From NCBI GenBank assembly GCA_963965975.1, contig OZ014419.1:3561677-3625676 (forward strand): a DNA stretch of 64,000 nt. Direction: 5' to 3'. The translations under genes and the position numbers were made by a program. The stretch is from Xestospongia bergquistia (taxonomy: Eukaryota; Porifera; Demospongiae; Haplosclerida; Petrosiidae). A model generated the notes under the pieces. The model searched no databases and was not told the origin of the DNA. It was given only the letters and a program-made list of their open reading frames with translations. Shown piece after piece: positions 50,070 through 61,155 of the stretch. The first letter of the stretch is position 1. Each line of letters opens with the position of its first letter.

Positions 50070-51207
50070 TATCTGGATAGATTTTGAAGGTTAGGTTTGT
50101 GCTGGCCTGGAGGATTTGATGGTTACATTTTATTAGCTGGTGTTTGTGAAGTGTAGGCTCTTCTCTTTCTCCCTAATGACTCACATGGACTTTTGTACAC
50201 TAGGAAATTAATTTTAATATACAACAGACTCTTGTCAATTTAAATAATTATTATTGCTCCTCTTTTATAATAACTATTTTTCATTTTATAGTAGGACTGC
50301 TTTCTACTGGAGATAATCATCAACTAATTGAGGGTTATAAACTCAACTATTTATTAAATAATACCTTCTTTTAGGATAGAGTTGAATAAGTCTGTTTACT
50401 GATCTATTGGAGATGATTGTCCTACTTCTAGTAAGTTTATAGAAACATTTATTAAATAAATGTTTTTACTATTTATTCTCTTCTATTATAATAACAATTT
50501 ATTCTACATCAACATGTGATGATCTAGATCTAGTATAGTCCTATGATATACTATATGTGTAAGTCATATCTATTATTAAATTACTAATTTACTAAATATT
50601 TGTTCTGTAGTGTAATGATATAATGTTCTAATGTTTGTGAGTTGTATAGTAACTATAATGTTAGAACAAAACAAATTCTGTTACATTTAGTAGGTCTATC
50701 AATAAACTAATAAGAGATGATCTGATAACATTTGTTAACATACCTCCTATAAGTTGAATTATTAAATAATATAATTGTCTACTGAGTGAACTTTGTTCTA
50801 TAATTATAGGATGTACAGGTTAATGGTCATTGTAGTGATAATCTGATGTACATTAACTGATGACTACTGTAAGTTATAATAATGTGGACAGTTGTATATT
50901 AAACATGTGTTTTAATTTTTAGCTGAATTTTGATCTACTGTGTAGTACATGATGTAAAGGTTCTTGAATAACTTTTTAGACTGTAAGTTTGCTCTCTCAT
51001 TAATTTTGACAATCTTGTACTAAACTCCTTGTATTCTATAGTGATGGTTTGATGATTAGACTGGAGATGATGTACTGGAGATGATGTAGTGAAGTTCTCT
51101 AATAACTATTCTATGTAAGATTGATTTTTTATTTATCATTAATTCTAACTGCCCATTTTTATACTCTAGTTGTTTTTATTCTCTAGTTGATGTTCTAGTT
51201 GAGTGCT
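50070..51207. repeat. ~1.1-kb unit Y, copy B
   Basis: Very close to copy A, nearly identical across 50461-50760 versus 48290-48590. Keeps the same splice-like punctuation, e.g. 50375-50430 (TTAG before, GTAAGT after). A third, partial copy lies at 51287-51420. Confidence 0.85.
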
Positions 51208-51579
51208 GGGAATGATGACATGTGTATCATAATACTTATACTATGCTATAAGTACGATACTACTGACCCTTTTGTCACTCTAATAGATTTATGATCTAAT
51301 CTATATTAACTGATGACTACTGTACATTGACTTATTCAGTAATACAATTGTCTACTGAATGAACTATTATAGGATGGACAGGTTTAATGATCACTAGTAG
51401 TGATGATCTGATGTACCAGATGACAAACGTCAAGTATTACTATTGTTTTCCATGTGGATAAAGAGCTATGAATCTACTAATTCATCTTGTCCTTTGAGTT
51501 AATCTCTTTAGCCAAAGAATTTGTTTTAAGCTTTCTTTATTATCCAGAAGAATCAGAATTACTTTAGTCTTAACTGTGA

Positions 51580-51991
51580 TTTCATTTACCGATGCCGTTC
51601 ACTATTGTGTCTTCTCCTTGAAGTAGGAGGTGATACTGTAATAAATGTTTTTTGGTTGGTACGGAAGAACTTCAAGTAGCTCTTAAAAAGGCAATTAATG
51701 CATACAAAAATTGAAAGAATAGAGGAAGTTATAAGGATATTATTGAAATATGGTGCTCATGTAGACGCAACTAACAGTAAAGGCCTTACATTATTCAGTG
51801 ACATAGTTAAATCAAAGGTCCCATCATACAAAGCTTTATATTCTCCACATCTTCCTTTATCTTTCTATTGTATAGCAGCTAATGCTGTAGTGAAGTACTG
51901 TATACCTTATGAAGGACTACCTTCTCATGTTATAGACTTTATGAAGTTACATAATCCTCGTTACTTTAAGCAGTTAAATTATTTTCCTTAA
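51580..51991 (+). pseudogene. Ankyrin plus SOCS-box-like remnant (ASB type)
   Basis: The better part is 51698-51991 (97 codons): an ankyrin half-repeat (IRILLKYGAHVDATNSKGLT), a spacer, then LPLSFYCIAANAVVKYCIPY and LPSHVIDFMKLHN, which fit a SOCS box (leading Leu-Pro, central Ala-Ala-x-Ala-Val, then LPxxxxxFxxLH). ASB proteins recruit substrates to Elongin B/C-Cullin 5 ubiquitin ligases. Upstream, 51590-51715 reads RCRSLLCLLLEVGGDTV and GTEELQVALKKAINAYK in two other frames, so a shift near 51710 breaks the protein. No start or promoter is evident. The SOCS call rests on pattern only. Confidence 0.5.
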
Positions 51992-52115
51992 AATTGTTTG
52001 ACATATGTTAAATTAAATTAGTTTATTAGCATGCTTTATTTTACAAATATTAATGATGTTTATATCTGTAGACTTTTGGGAAGACATGTTGCCTTCTTTT
52101 CATTTGTAGACTGAT

Positions 52116-53034
52116 GAGTGACTGTGTTATTGTACAGAGTTTATCCATACCCCAAAAAATGGATTATTAATTAAACTAAATTTAATCCCCAGCTAGCACT
52201 GAATTACCAATTTTATAGAATTTTTCATCAGACCAAAATTTAATAGAGGAAAAACATACCTTGTACATATGTTTGAGCCACACATTTAAGTGGTGATTAG
52301 ATATAAGAATGTATGACAATCACTTCAATATCACAACCTCCAAACTTTCTTCTATATAGGTTTAATTAATCACATGTTGTTTTATTTTGTGTCCTTAAAT
52401 TCAAGTGAAGGATTATATTTATCTAAAGGTGAACAATCTGGAGGTGGAGGATTTTTCTTCCATATTAATTGCCAAGAATGAAAATGTTCTCCTACAGGCA
52501 TGTCCAGAAACACTTAGGGTGTCTTTCTCATTATCATTACTAAATCAAGCATGTTCTTCTATATAAAGAAAATTTCAGTGCAATATATATTGAGTATATT
52601 ATTATTAATACATATTAAGTTTAAGTAACACATTGTTTATGTATCATTAAGTGAAGTATAATATTTATAACGGCATTACAAACATGAGGAATAGCACTCA
52701 TTAACACATCTGTAAAGCTGTGGTTATAGAAATGGATGAGATTTTTAGAACTAGTGAAGAAACTGTGAACAAATCATTTGAAAACAAAGATTTCATCTCC
52801 TCATCATTGTTGATATAATCTTTATTATTTCTAACATGCCATTGTTTCTCACATAGTATTCATAAAGTGATTGGCATTTGTTTGACAGCCATTTATATAA
52901 ACTTCCATGTATAATCTCATAGTAATAGACTAGTTAATGACAATAGAGTAAAAGTCATTTGTTTAGTACACAAACTACTGTTCAGTTTATCATTAATAAT
53001 TAAAATAGTATATATTATTAATACTTTTAAATAT
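52116..53034. repeat. 0.92-kb duplicated block, copy 2
   Basis: Partner of 41054-41977. It starts about 125 bp after the ASB-like remnant and its right end abuts the tRNA-like SINE. The minus-strand open stretch MPVGEHFHSWQLIWKKNP is kept (52388-52503), with a 6-bp in-frame insertion (two extra Pro) relative to copy 1. Confidence 0.88.
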
Positions 53035-53035
53035 A

Positions 53036-53420
53036 GAGGCGTGGCTCAATGATCGGACACTCTAGTGTTTTTACTGTTTTTAAATAAACGGACTGTTCGA
53101 AACTGACTTTCGACACCAGCTTCGAGTGCCCCAATCCGTCATATAGTTATTGCAAAAATATACTGAAAAAGAAATCTCTTTGCACAATTTACAAGCATAT
53201 ATCCTGTACACTTGAGATAATGATAATACGGACATTCTTATGTAGACTCGAACGATGACCATATCTTGGTAACAATTATAGCTTGAACGTTTTCTCTGCT
53301 TTTGAACACTATATAATATGTAAAGAATTAACCGTCAAAATTTGGAGAAATTTCTACATACAGTTCTAAATAATCTCTTTGAAAACATGAACTCATGGAC
53401 GAATAAACGGACATTTAAGA
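53036..53420 (+). mobile_element. tRNA-like SINE candidate
   Basis: The head has an A-box-like TGGCTCAATGATCGG at 53042-53056 and a B-box-like TGTTCGAAACT at 53094-53104, spaced as in internal Pol III promoters. I could not fold a proper cloverleaf, so a functional tRNA is unlikely. The right edge is uncertain; 'aaataaacggac' at the head is echoed by 'gaataaacggac' near 53400. Confidence 0.45.
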
Positions 53421-53584
53421 GTACTTTTCTAAAGTAGGCGATAAGTTCTGATATTTATTAACTTAAATTTGACAATCACAAATACTGTTTATTAATTATA
53501 CAAATTCACTGTGCACGAAGAAATAATTTTACTACAAAAAAGTCTAGTAGTTAATTATTATATGTCACACATAAAACAAACAAA

Positions 53585-54725
53585 ATTTAGTGATTTTTCT
53601 TTCTTGATCCTAACACATATCATGTGGTACCACTGGAAACATTTTTCACATTCAACCCAATTAGTCGCTTTAGTGTGAAAACATAAATTATTAGAACATG
53701 CTGATAGTTTTTCTGTAATGAAATACATGAATTGTATTATTATATTGTGAATATTTTCATACTGGTTGTCAGGTTATTCTTTGACTGTTCTAGTGTAGTT
53801 TCAAAAATGGCAAGCCACTATTTAAGAATTAATTATAATATAATGTCACATACCATTATCACTGAGTCCTATCTCTTCTTCACTTCTCTTGCTAGTATTT
53901 CTGGTACATCTCTTCCTCCCTGTAACAAGAATAATTAACTCAAAAATACTTCAATATATATATACATTACACATACTGGAAATTTGAGAACTTTTGGATG
54001 ACTGTTCTAGTGCACTTTCTAAAATAGCAAGCCATAAATTCAAAGTATAATTAACCTCAGGCTGTATCACTTACTATTCTCATCTACTTCACTGAGACTG
54101 ATGCCTCCACCACTGGATTTACATGCTGTAGCATCTAAAGATAATTCTTCAAGATGGAATATTTTTTTCCATTTTTCATATCTGATGTCAGGTAGATCAT
54201 AATAATTCAAGTAAATCATTAGACTTCAATGTTTCTTCAAGCAAGTTAAAATATAGATTTATGACATCTGGGTTAGCTGCAATAGCTCTATGATATGCTA
54301 ATTTGGATCCATATCTTAATTGTAGTTTTGGATGCTGCTTCACAAATGAGCCCCACCAACCAGTAGTGACATTGACATCTTCAACTTCACATTGACATTT
54401 CTTTGCTAGTGCTGCTCTAACAATACAAAGAACTTGTTCCTTTGTCCGAGCGAAGCCAATTTTAGCTGAACCTACCAAAAATGTTACTAGTTCTTCTTCT
54501 TCAATGTCATTTAAGTATCTAGGGGTCCACTGTGAGCACCAAAAGAGACATTACCAGACACTCAATCCTATAATGTTGACTTTGGCACATTATACATTTC
54601 AGCAGCTTTTCTAAGAGTAAATCGTCTTTTAGCCACGTCGTTTGCTGCTATATGTAACTGGGTCTCACTCCACCACTTGTAGTGCCTATCCCTTGGCTTT
54701 TTTCCTCCAGATGATAACCTAGGCT
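53585..54725 (-). pseudogene. Pogo/Tigger-like transposase with the DDE core deleted
   Basis: On the minus strand the N-terminus starts near 54725: KPRDRHYKWWSETQLHIAA, then RRFTLRKAAEMYNVPKSTL, a pipsqueak-type helix-turn-helix. The next frame (54197-54478) carries a second DNA-binding part (GFARTKEQVLCIVRAAL, TGWWGSFVKQHPKLQLRYGS), the CENP-B-type HTH. The catalytic DDE domain that should follow is missing. Then come tail pieces: KWKKIFHLEELSLDATA with GISLSEVDEN (54075-54180), an exon-like RKRCTRNTSKRSEEEIGLSD (near 53850-53915) and a PHD-like NWVECEKCFQWYHMICV (53620-53690). Stops occur in the HTH. An internally deleted, dead element. Confidence 0.75.
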
Positions 54726-54729
54726 ATTA

Positions 54730-55780
54730 AAGATGTAACTATAACATAATAAATCATATATAAACAAAGAAAATAGACTCATGTCAGGGGCAGGACTTGC
54801 ATGTTTTCAAACAATTAATTGTCTCAGCACCCACTTAAAGCACATAAACTTTATGGTTTGCAATAAGTCATTTGTACAAAGGTTTTTCACAATCTTATAC
54901 TAATTGTCATAGCTTTGTATAGAGACTCCTAGTTATGTATAAAAGATAGAAAGATTTTAGCTCATTGTAGTGGACTACTGCATTCTGAAGATTCAATAAG
55001 ACCAGATGAAAACAAATAAGTAAGGCAGATATGTCTACTAGTATGCTTGAAGGTATACATCTCTTCTCTACTTCATAACAAAGACTATACATTGCACCAA
55101 TGACTACATGTGATATAACTATATACTGCAATTATTTAGAGCCTTTGATCATATCATGAATTTTGAATAAGCAACTCATTAGAACTCATCTCTCTATCAA
55201 AATAATGACTAGTGACTTTAACATGTTATCTGCCTACCCTTCCTCCTATTCTTGTGACTATAACATCATACCTACAGTATAATACATGGTCTATGACATA
55301 TTTTAGTTTATGTGATGACTTTATCTTTTTTTCTCAAAGGTATTAAAAACAATAATATTGTCATATAGTTAATTGATTATCATTTAAAAATTTAATTCAC
55401 TCAGATTATTATAATTCAAGTATCTATCACTTGTTTACCTACTTACAGTAAAGTTAGTCATAAAGTCAAGCAGCTATTAAGCCTTAGTACAACACTCTTA
55501 TTATTAAAAAAGTGAACTGACTCTGTTATTACAGACATATTTACTAATCACTAAAATGGCCAGGGTTGACTAAGGTATTGCTAACACATAGCTCAAGCCA
55601 TCAAGTCTATCTTCCACAAGGACATCTATACATTATCACAAATTACCATGTTTGATTCTTTCCACAATAGTTAATACAAAGAGAGTCCTGGCTAAGATTT
55701 AACTTGAGGTAGATTTAGTTGATAGAAAGAGAAATACTCAGAAACAGACAGAAAACTCCTAGCTAACGTTTAGACTTGAG
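54730..55780. other. A+T-rich intergenic stretch
   Basis: No gene, repeat or RNA recognised between the pogo remnant and the LTR at 55785. Confidence 0.4.
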
Positions 55781-55784
55781 GTTG

Positions 55785-56171
55785 TGTTGTCCGCCAAAAC
55801 ATACCACGTGGCCGCAAATACATTTAAGTCCGTAAAAGCACCAAAAACGGAGCTTACTTCAGGTAAGTTAATCTTTATAATACATATATATAATTATAAT
55901 TTATATATATATATATATATATATAGTTTTAAGATTGTATTTTTTAAAAAAATAAGCATTTTACAAGCAAGATTCACCATTTTACATGTATGAATAAACA
56001 TATCATATATAATTCATTATATATATATTCATATATCAACATAATTTACAATTACTAAACAGAGCACATGGTCAAGTACAACCCTGAATACATGATCTAA
56101 GTGATAATAAAAGTTATAATCAATACAATACTGTATAATAATAAACAAAATATATCTTTTAAGTTATCACA
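55785..56171 (-). repeat. LTR of a truncated gypsy element (element C)
   Basis: Read on the minus strand it begins TGTGATAACTT directly after a polypurine tract (complement of 56172-56185) and could end GGACAACA at 55785, giving TG...CA ends and 387 bp. It includes a (TA)n tract at about 55893-55924. No partner LTR is in the window. Confidence 0.6.
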
Positions 56172-56185
56172 TTTTCTCCCTTCTT

Positions 56186-56545
56186 AATGCAAAAGTAATG
56201 GAGCTAAGTGGTTGGGAGGTTTTCTATTTCTGTTAGAATGACGTCTTGTTTCTACATTACCAGGTGAGTTATCACTTGAAATAGGTGTCTCAATAGAGTT
56301 ATCAATGGGTGATTCAGATGATGATTCTGGGTTATGGAACTGATTCAATCGGAAAATCTAATTGAGAGTTTTTGTCATTATTTGGTGTAGTTAATGTCTT
56401 TTCACTAGTTTCTGCCCTTTTCCTGAGTTGGTCAGCGTGTCCGCATCACTCATTTCCTCCTTCTAATTTTACTATGAATGAGACTGGTCCTGTTTGCTTC
56501 AAAATATAACCAGGTAGCCAGGTAGGTCCTGATTATTCAATGATC
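56186..56545 (-). pseudogene. C-terminal tail of gypsy pol (element C)
   Basis: Minus-strand reading gives PGYILKQTGPVSFIVKLEGG, the end of the integrase C-terminal domain, then CGHADQLRKR after a stop, and finally RRHSNRNRKPPNHLAPLLL, the basic tail common at the end of gypsy polyproteins. Stops interrupt it. Upstream parts are lost beyond 56545. Confidence 0.7.
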
Positions 56546-56559
56546 CAAAATAATTCCCG

Positions 56560-59500
56560 TTATCTTCATCAATTCTATGATTCTTATCAACTGCTCAATA
56601 TCTGTATCTGTTTCTGTACTCATTTCAATTATTCAATTTATTAAATTATCTATTAAATCCTTCAATCTGTCTATATCCATCCATTCATACAAATATTAGG
56701 GTATATTTTAATTAATAACTATAGACAATCAGTCTATATTCTTCTTGACTTTTTGCTGGTACTGATGTATATAATGTGTTTCAAGGTTGTCTTAATAGCA
56801 AAGTCATTTATTAATACATATAATCTGCTAACTTGCATTAAGCCTTTAATATAATGACTGATGATTTGATTTCTGAGGACCTATGTTAAACTCTTAACTA
56901 TGTGTGCATATAGTTAATATGCCATTAATTAACATACTTGCTACATTGCTTTGTTTACATATCAGAAGCAAAGATGACTATATATGGTAATGTTTACATT
57001 ATTGTGTAAGTGTCTGTGAACATGACCACTTAAATTATTAAAAAAATACCAAAAAACATGTTCAGTTACAAATCTACTAAAAGTAAAACATATATACAGT
57101 AGCTATCATCAACGTTTCATGTAACTTTTGCAAAGAAGTGACAGTTGTAGTGTCTCTCTATGTACATGAAAAATTATGCCAATATTGTTTGTCTATAATC
57201 ACAACCCAACAGCTTATAAAACAACCTTTTAATGATGCCAGTAGTTAGTAATTACTTACACATAAATATACAATGTGTGCAGTGCACACCATTCATTATA
57301 ACAATCATTTACATCGACATTAACTACATATTTTTAAGCTATATAATTGTTTATATATTCATTAGCTAACTTTTGTATTATCATTATGATTATCCAGGTT
57401 GTCATTTAGTTGTTGCTAATGCAACCAATTGGATCATTTTACTATATCTGTTCATTTTCTTTATTTAAACACTCCTCCTTTGTCATAATTTGGTTAAATT
57501 AAAGATTTTGAGTCCAAAATTTTCCCATAATCATCTAGAGTAGAAACCAGAGCTGCAGCAGTTAGTCTCTTTGGGAAAAAAAGCACATTGATTTCTTAAA
57601 ATGGCAATAAGCTAACACAAGTCAAGTTAAAATGCTCCATTGAACATTACAGATGAACAAGTACTTGTCTGTGCTAATTCGCATATAATAATCTACTGGA
57701 ATAAATATTTAGATATGTGCACATAGAATTGATAGTTACTTCATTAATTTTACTCTCAAGTTTTCAAGTCATAAAATAACTTGCAATAAGAATTGTTGTA
57801 TTATAGAAAGACTTACAGCTTGGTTAGGACTAAGACCTAAGGTATTGATATATATTAAGAAATCATTGTTTTTAGTGTTATGGATATTTCAAAAATAATG
57901 AACACATTAACATCATAGGTATTGTGTGAAGGTAATGGACATTCCATTACATAAACCCCAAACATTCATATATTATATCTTTATGCGATAATGAATATTC
58001 ATTTTGAAGAAAATGCAGTAGAGAGAACAATTATAACATCTAGTTTAATCAAGAAACATGCAGTATAACTGTAGATATATAAACATATAACTTCAGTACT
58101 ATTTTAACTGGTAGTTACTTATAGCATACTATACTTCAATACAAGAGATTTATAGTCCCTGAGAATGGAAGACTAACTTAATTTCATATAGTATTGTAGC
58201 AATATATAAATATGAGCATGCATTAGTTACTTACTTATCTACTAGCATTCACAATTATGTATGCTATTATGCAAGTTAAGATGACAGTATTTTGAGCTCC
58301 TTGTACTTGTGAATTAATGTTTTTAGGTGAAAATTTAGTCTTACTGTTGAAGTAAATGGCAAATTCTACAGATGTTTTCCTTTAATTACATCTAGCAGAA
58401 TCAATATATGCCTCAAATCTGTTTTGTTAAGTATACAGACATTTTGTCTACTATATTGTCAAACCTTAGTCTTGTTTTGATGCTTCATCATAATAGATAA
58501 CCTGACAAGATATATGGTATATATTTATGTAACAAGTATCTATACACAATATTTAATCCAATAATGACATTATTCTTTCCTCTTTACTATTTAAAAAAAG
58601 ACAAAATAAAATCGTACTTTCTGTACAACAAGCTATTTTTTATCTTGTGTGACAATATCATACATTATGATCTGAAGTATATATATTGTTTCCATTCAAA
58701 AGTTTATAGTGTCAAGTAGTCATCTTTGTAGTTTCGGGTGATGTATGCTTGAATGTACTCTCTTCTCCTTCTCAACCATATATTATGTAGCAATTATAAT
58801 TTAGGATGTCTGAACACAGCAGGGCTAAAGAAGTTATTTCATAATAAACCACTAGTACTGGTTGTATTAAATAAATAGGTTGTTATGTTTAGCACTTTCA
58901 CAGTTAAAATCATTTCCTATTATTGCATACATCAGTCGTGGGGTAATTAAGAATTCACAATTCTTCAAAAGCTTACTTAAAATGTCAATTAAAATTTATA
59001 TAATCATTTTAAAAATAAATAATTATATGAACTACTAAAAGAAATGAAAAGTATGGTTAATAGAGAAATTGTAATATCAAAATATTATATCATCAAACAT
59101 CTTACAAGGATATATCTGAACACAGTATACATAGACAAAACTCTAACTAAGAAAAGAAGAACTACTTATTTCATGACCATATTTGGAATCTTAAACATAT
59201 TTCAATGCAAATAAGTATGTTATAATTACAATTAAACACTTCAGTCATCCACACAGTGTTTTTCTACTTAGTTATTCAAAGTAACATAATACAACCTAAA
59301 ACAAAAACTTAGAGGATATGCACTTCTAATGTTAAAGTAGTCATTATTAACATTAACAGTATGTCCATGTAACTAGATTGTATACAAAATGGAGGTTATA
59401 AGAATACACTATATAAGTAGTGGCTATTTCTACAGTACATACTGCAATGAGAAATTAATATTATATTCTAGGACCTAAACTATTAATAAGAACCAAATTC

Positions 59501-61010
59501 AATGTCTCTATGCATTGATGTTTGGAAGAAAATATCAAGTAATAGAAGGAAATAAGAAACAAGCAGATCTAGAAGATATGAAAACTTCAAGTATATCACT
59601 AGATTTGATAATATAAATGACATACAATACACAAAAAGATGCACTGTCTTGATATAATCTTCATAGTGTGAATGAACACATGATTGTCAACAGGCTATAT
59701 TATGGAGTAACAAATTGTAACAGATAACTATATTATAAACTAACTTGTTATAATGTGTCCTAGTCACTATTATATTTGACTATGTACAATACATCAATAT
59801 CATTAGTTCATTAAGGAACATCTCTCAATATATGTTTAATTTGGCAGCAGCTGAGTCTCTTTATTCATGACGATGATGATGATATGGTAAGTGAAGTCTA
59901 GTGGAGATGAGTCTTACAAATTAAATATAAGGGAAAGATGATTTAATACTCTTTAAAAAGGAAGTCATATGAAACTGAATAGTTACTAAAATCATTAAAA
60001 CTAGTTAGTGTACATTACACTTATTGCATAGGTCCTTTTGTGTTGTGAGATATTTCATTATTCTATTATTAATATTGTTAACCTAATAATTTTTGTCTCT
60101 TTTATATCTTTGTCTTGTTGAACATAAGATATCATGATCAACATCATTGTGTCTTCACTTATAACAAGTACCAAAGTTAATTCCAGTATTAACTCAACAT
60201 CGGTCACCTAATGATTCATTGTCTTCTATAAAGTATGTCTATTCCATTGATATTATATGATAATAGTCTATTACTAGTAAGAAACTGATGAAAGTATTGT
60301 AATTAGTAGAACTACAAAAGTTCTGACGAAATATGGACATCTAGTATTATATATACATATATAATTAAATTGATTGCTTGGGTTCAAAATACCCTCATCT
60401 ACAATGCCTGTGAGTATGTAAATTGGAAGTAGCTAATTGTAATAGATAAACTAACTTTGAATTGCTCAATACACCAGTGAGTTTTATACGTCCTTTATTA
60501 TGATCACAACCCCTCAATTCTCTACATATTGTGAAATACCACTACCTTACTTATTAGTAAGATAATAAAGAATCGTTATTGATTTTTCAAAAATAATTCT
60601 TTTTCAGCTTTAAATTCATCATCATGGTATTTCTAAGAGACATCTAACAAGATAATGTTAGTATGTTATTTATATACGCTATCAAATTATGTAACATTGT
60701 GTAAAAAATATGCTCACATACCTTTTTTACAAACTGCCAATTTTGGATTATATATATATATATATATATAATGAATATTTTGGAATATAGTTTACAAATT
60801 ATATATTAGCATATACTTTTCTTTTACCTGGGTTGTTTTGATTACTAATACATTATGGACTTCATTGTTTACATAAACAGTTGATCCGATAGCAATAACA
60901 AAAGCATGATGTTTACTTTCAGTTTCATGAATCACTATGTGTACTGCTTAAATCAACCATTCACTTTTTAGTTAGTTGACAGACAGTATACTCTCATCTT
61001 ACTATAATTT
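56560..61010. other. A+T-rich intergenic stretch, no gene seen
   Basis: No open frame, transposon or RNA gene recognised. It holds a short (TA)n tract at 60745-60769 and small GATGAT runs near 59868. Confidence 0.5.
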
Positions 61011-61017
61011 TATTACA

Positions 61018-61061
61018 GTTGATTTAGTTAGTAGAGTTCCGTATTTGAATGTAGTACTTAC
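61018..61061 (+). promoter_or_regulatory. Conserved upstream block of the second ankyrin gene
   Basis: Copy of the block at 19032-19072; 138 bp before the ATG at 61156. See that entry for the shared 18-bp core. Confidence 0.5.
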
Positions 61062-61155
61062 CACTATCTAGCTAGTTGACTTTCTTCCCGTATTGCTAGT
61101 ACCTAGGAACTTGAAAATAGAGATAATGGCCAGCTAAAGAAAATACATTTTAAAG

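Noticed and set aside
53036-53115. Functional tRNA gene
   Set aside because: A- and B-box-like motifs exist but I could not form an acceptor stem or anticodon arm.
55785-55993. A coding first exon (SAKTYHVAANTFKSVKAPK)
   Set aside because: It lies inside the probable LTR of element C and ends in a TA-rich tract, so the frame is incidental.
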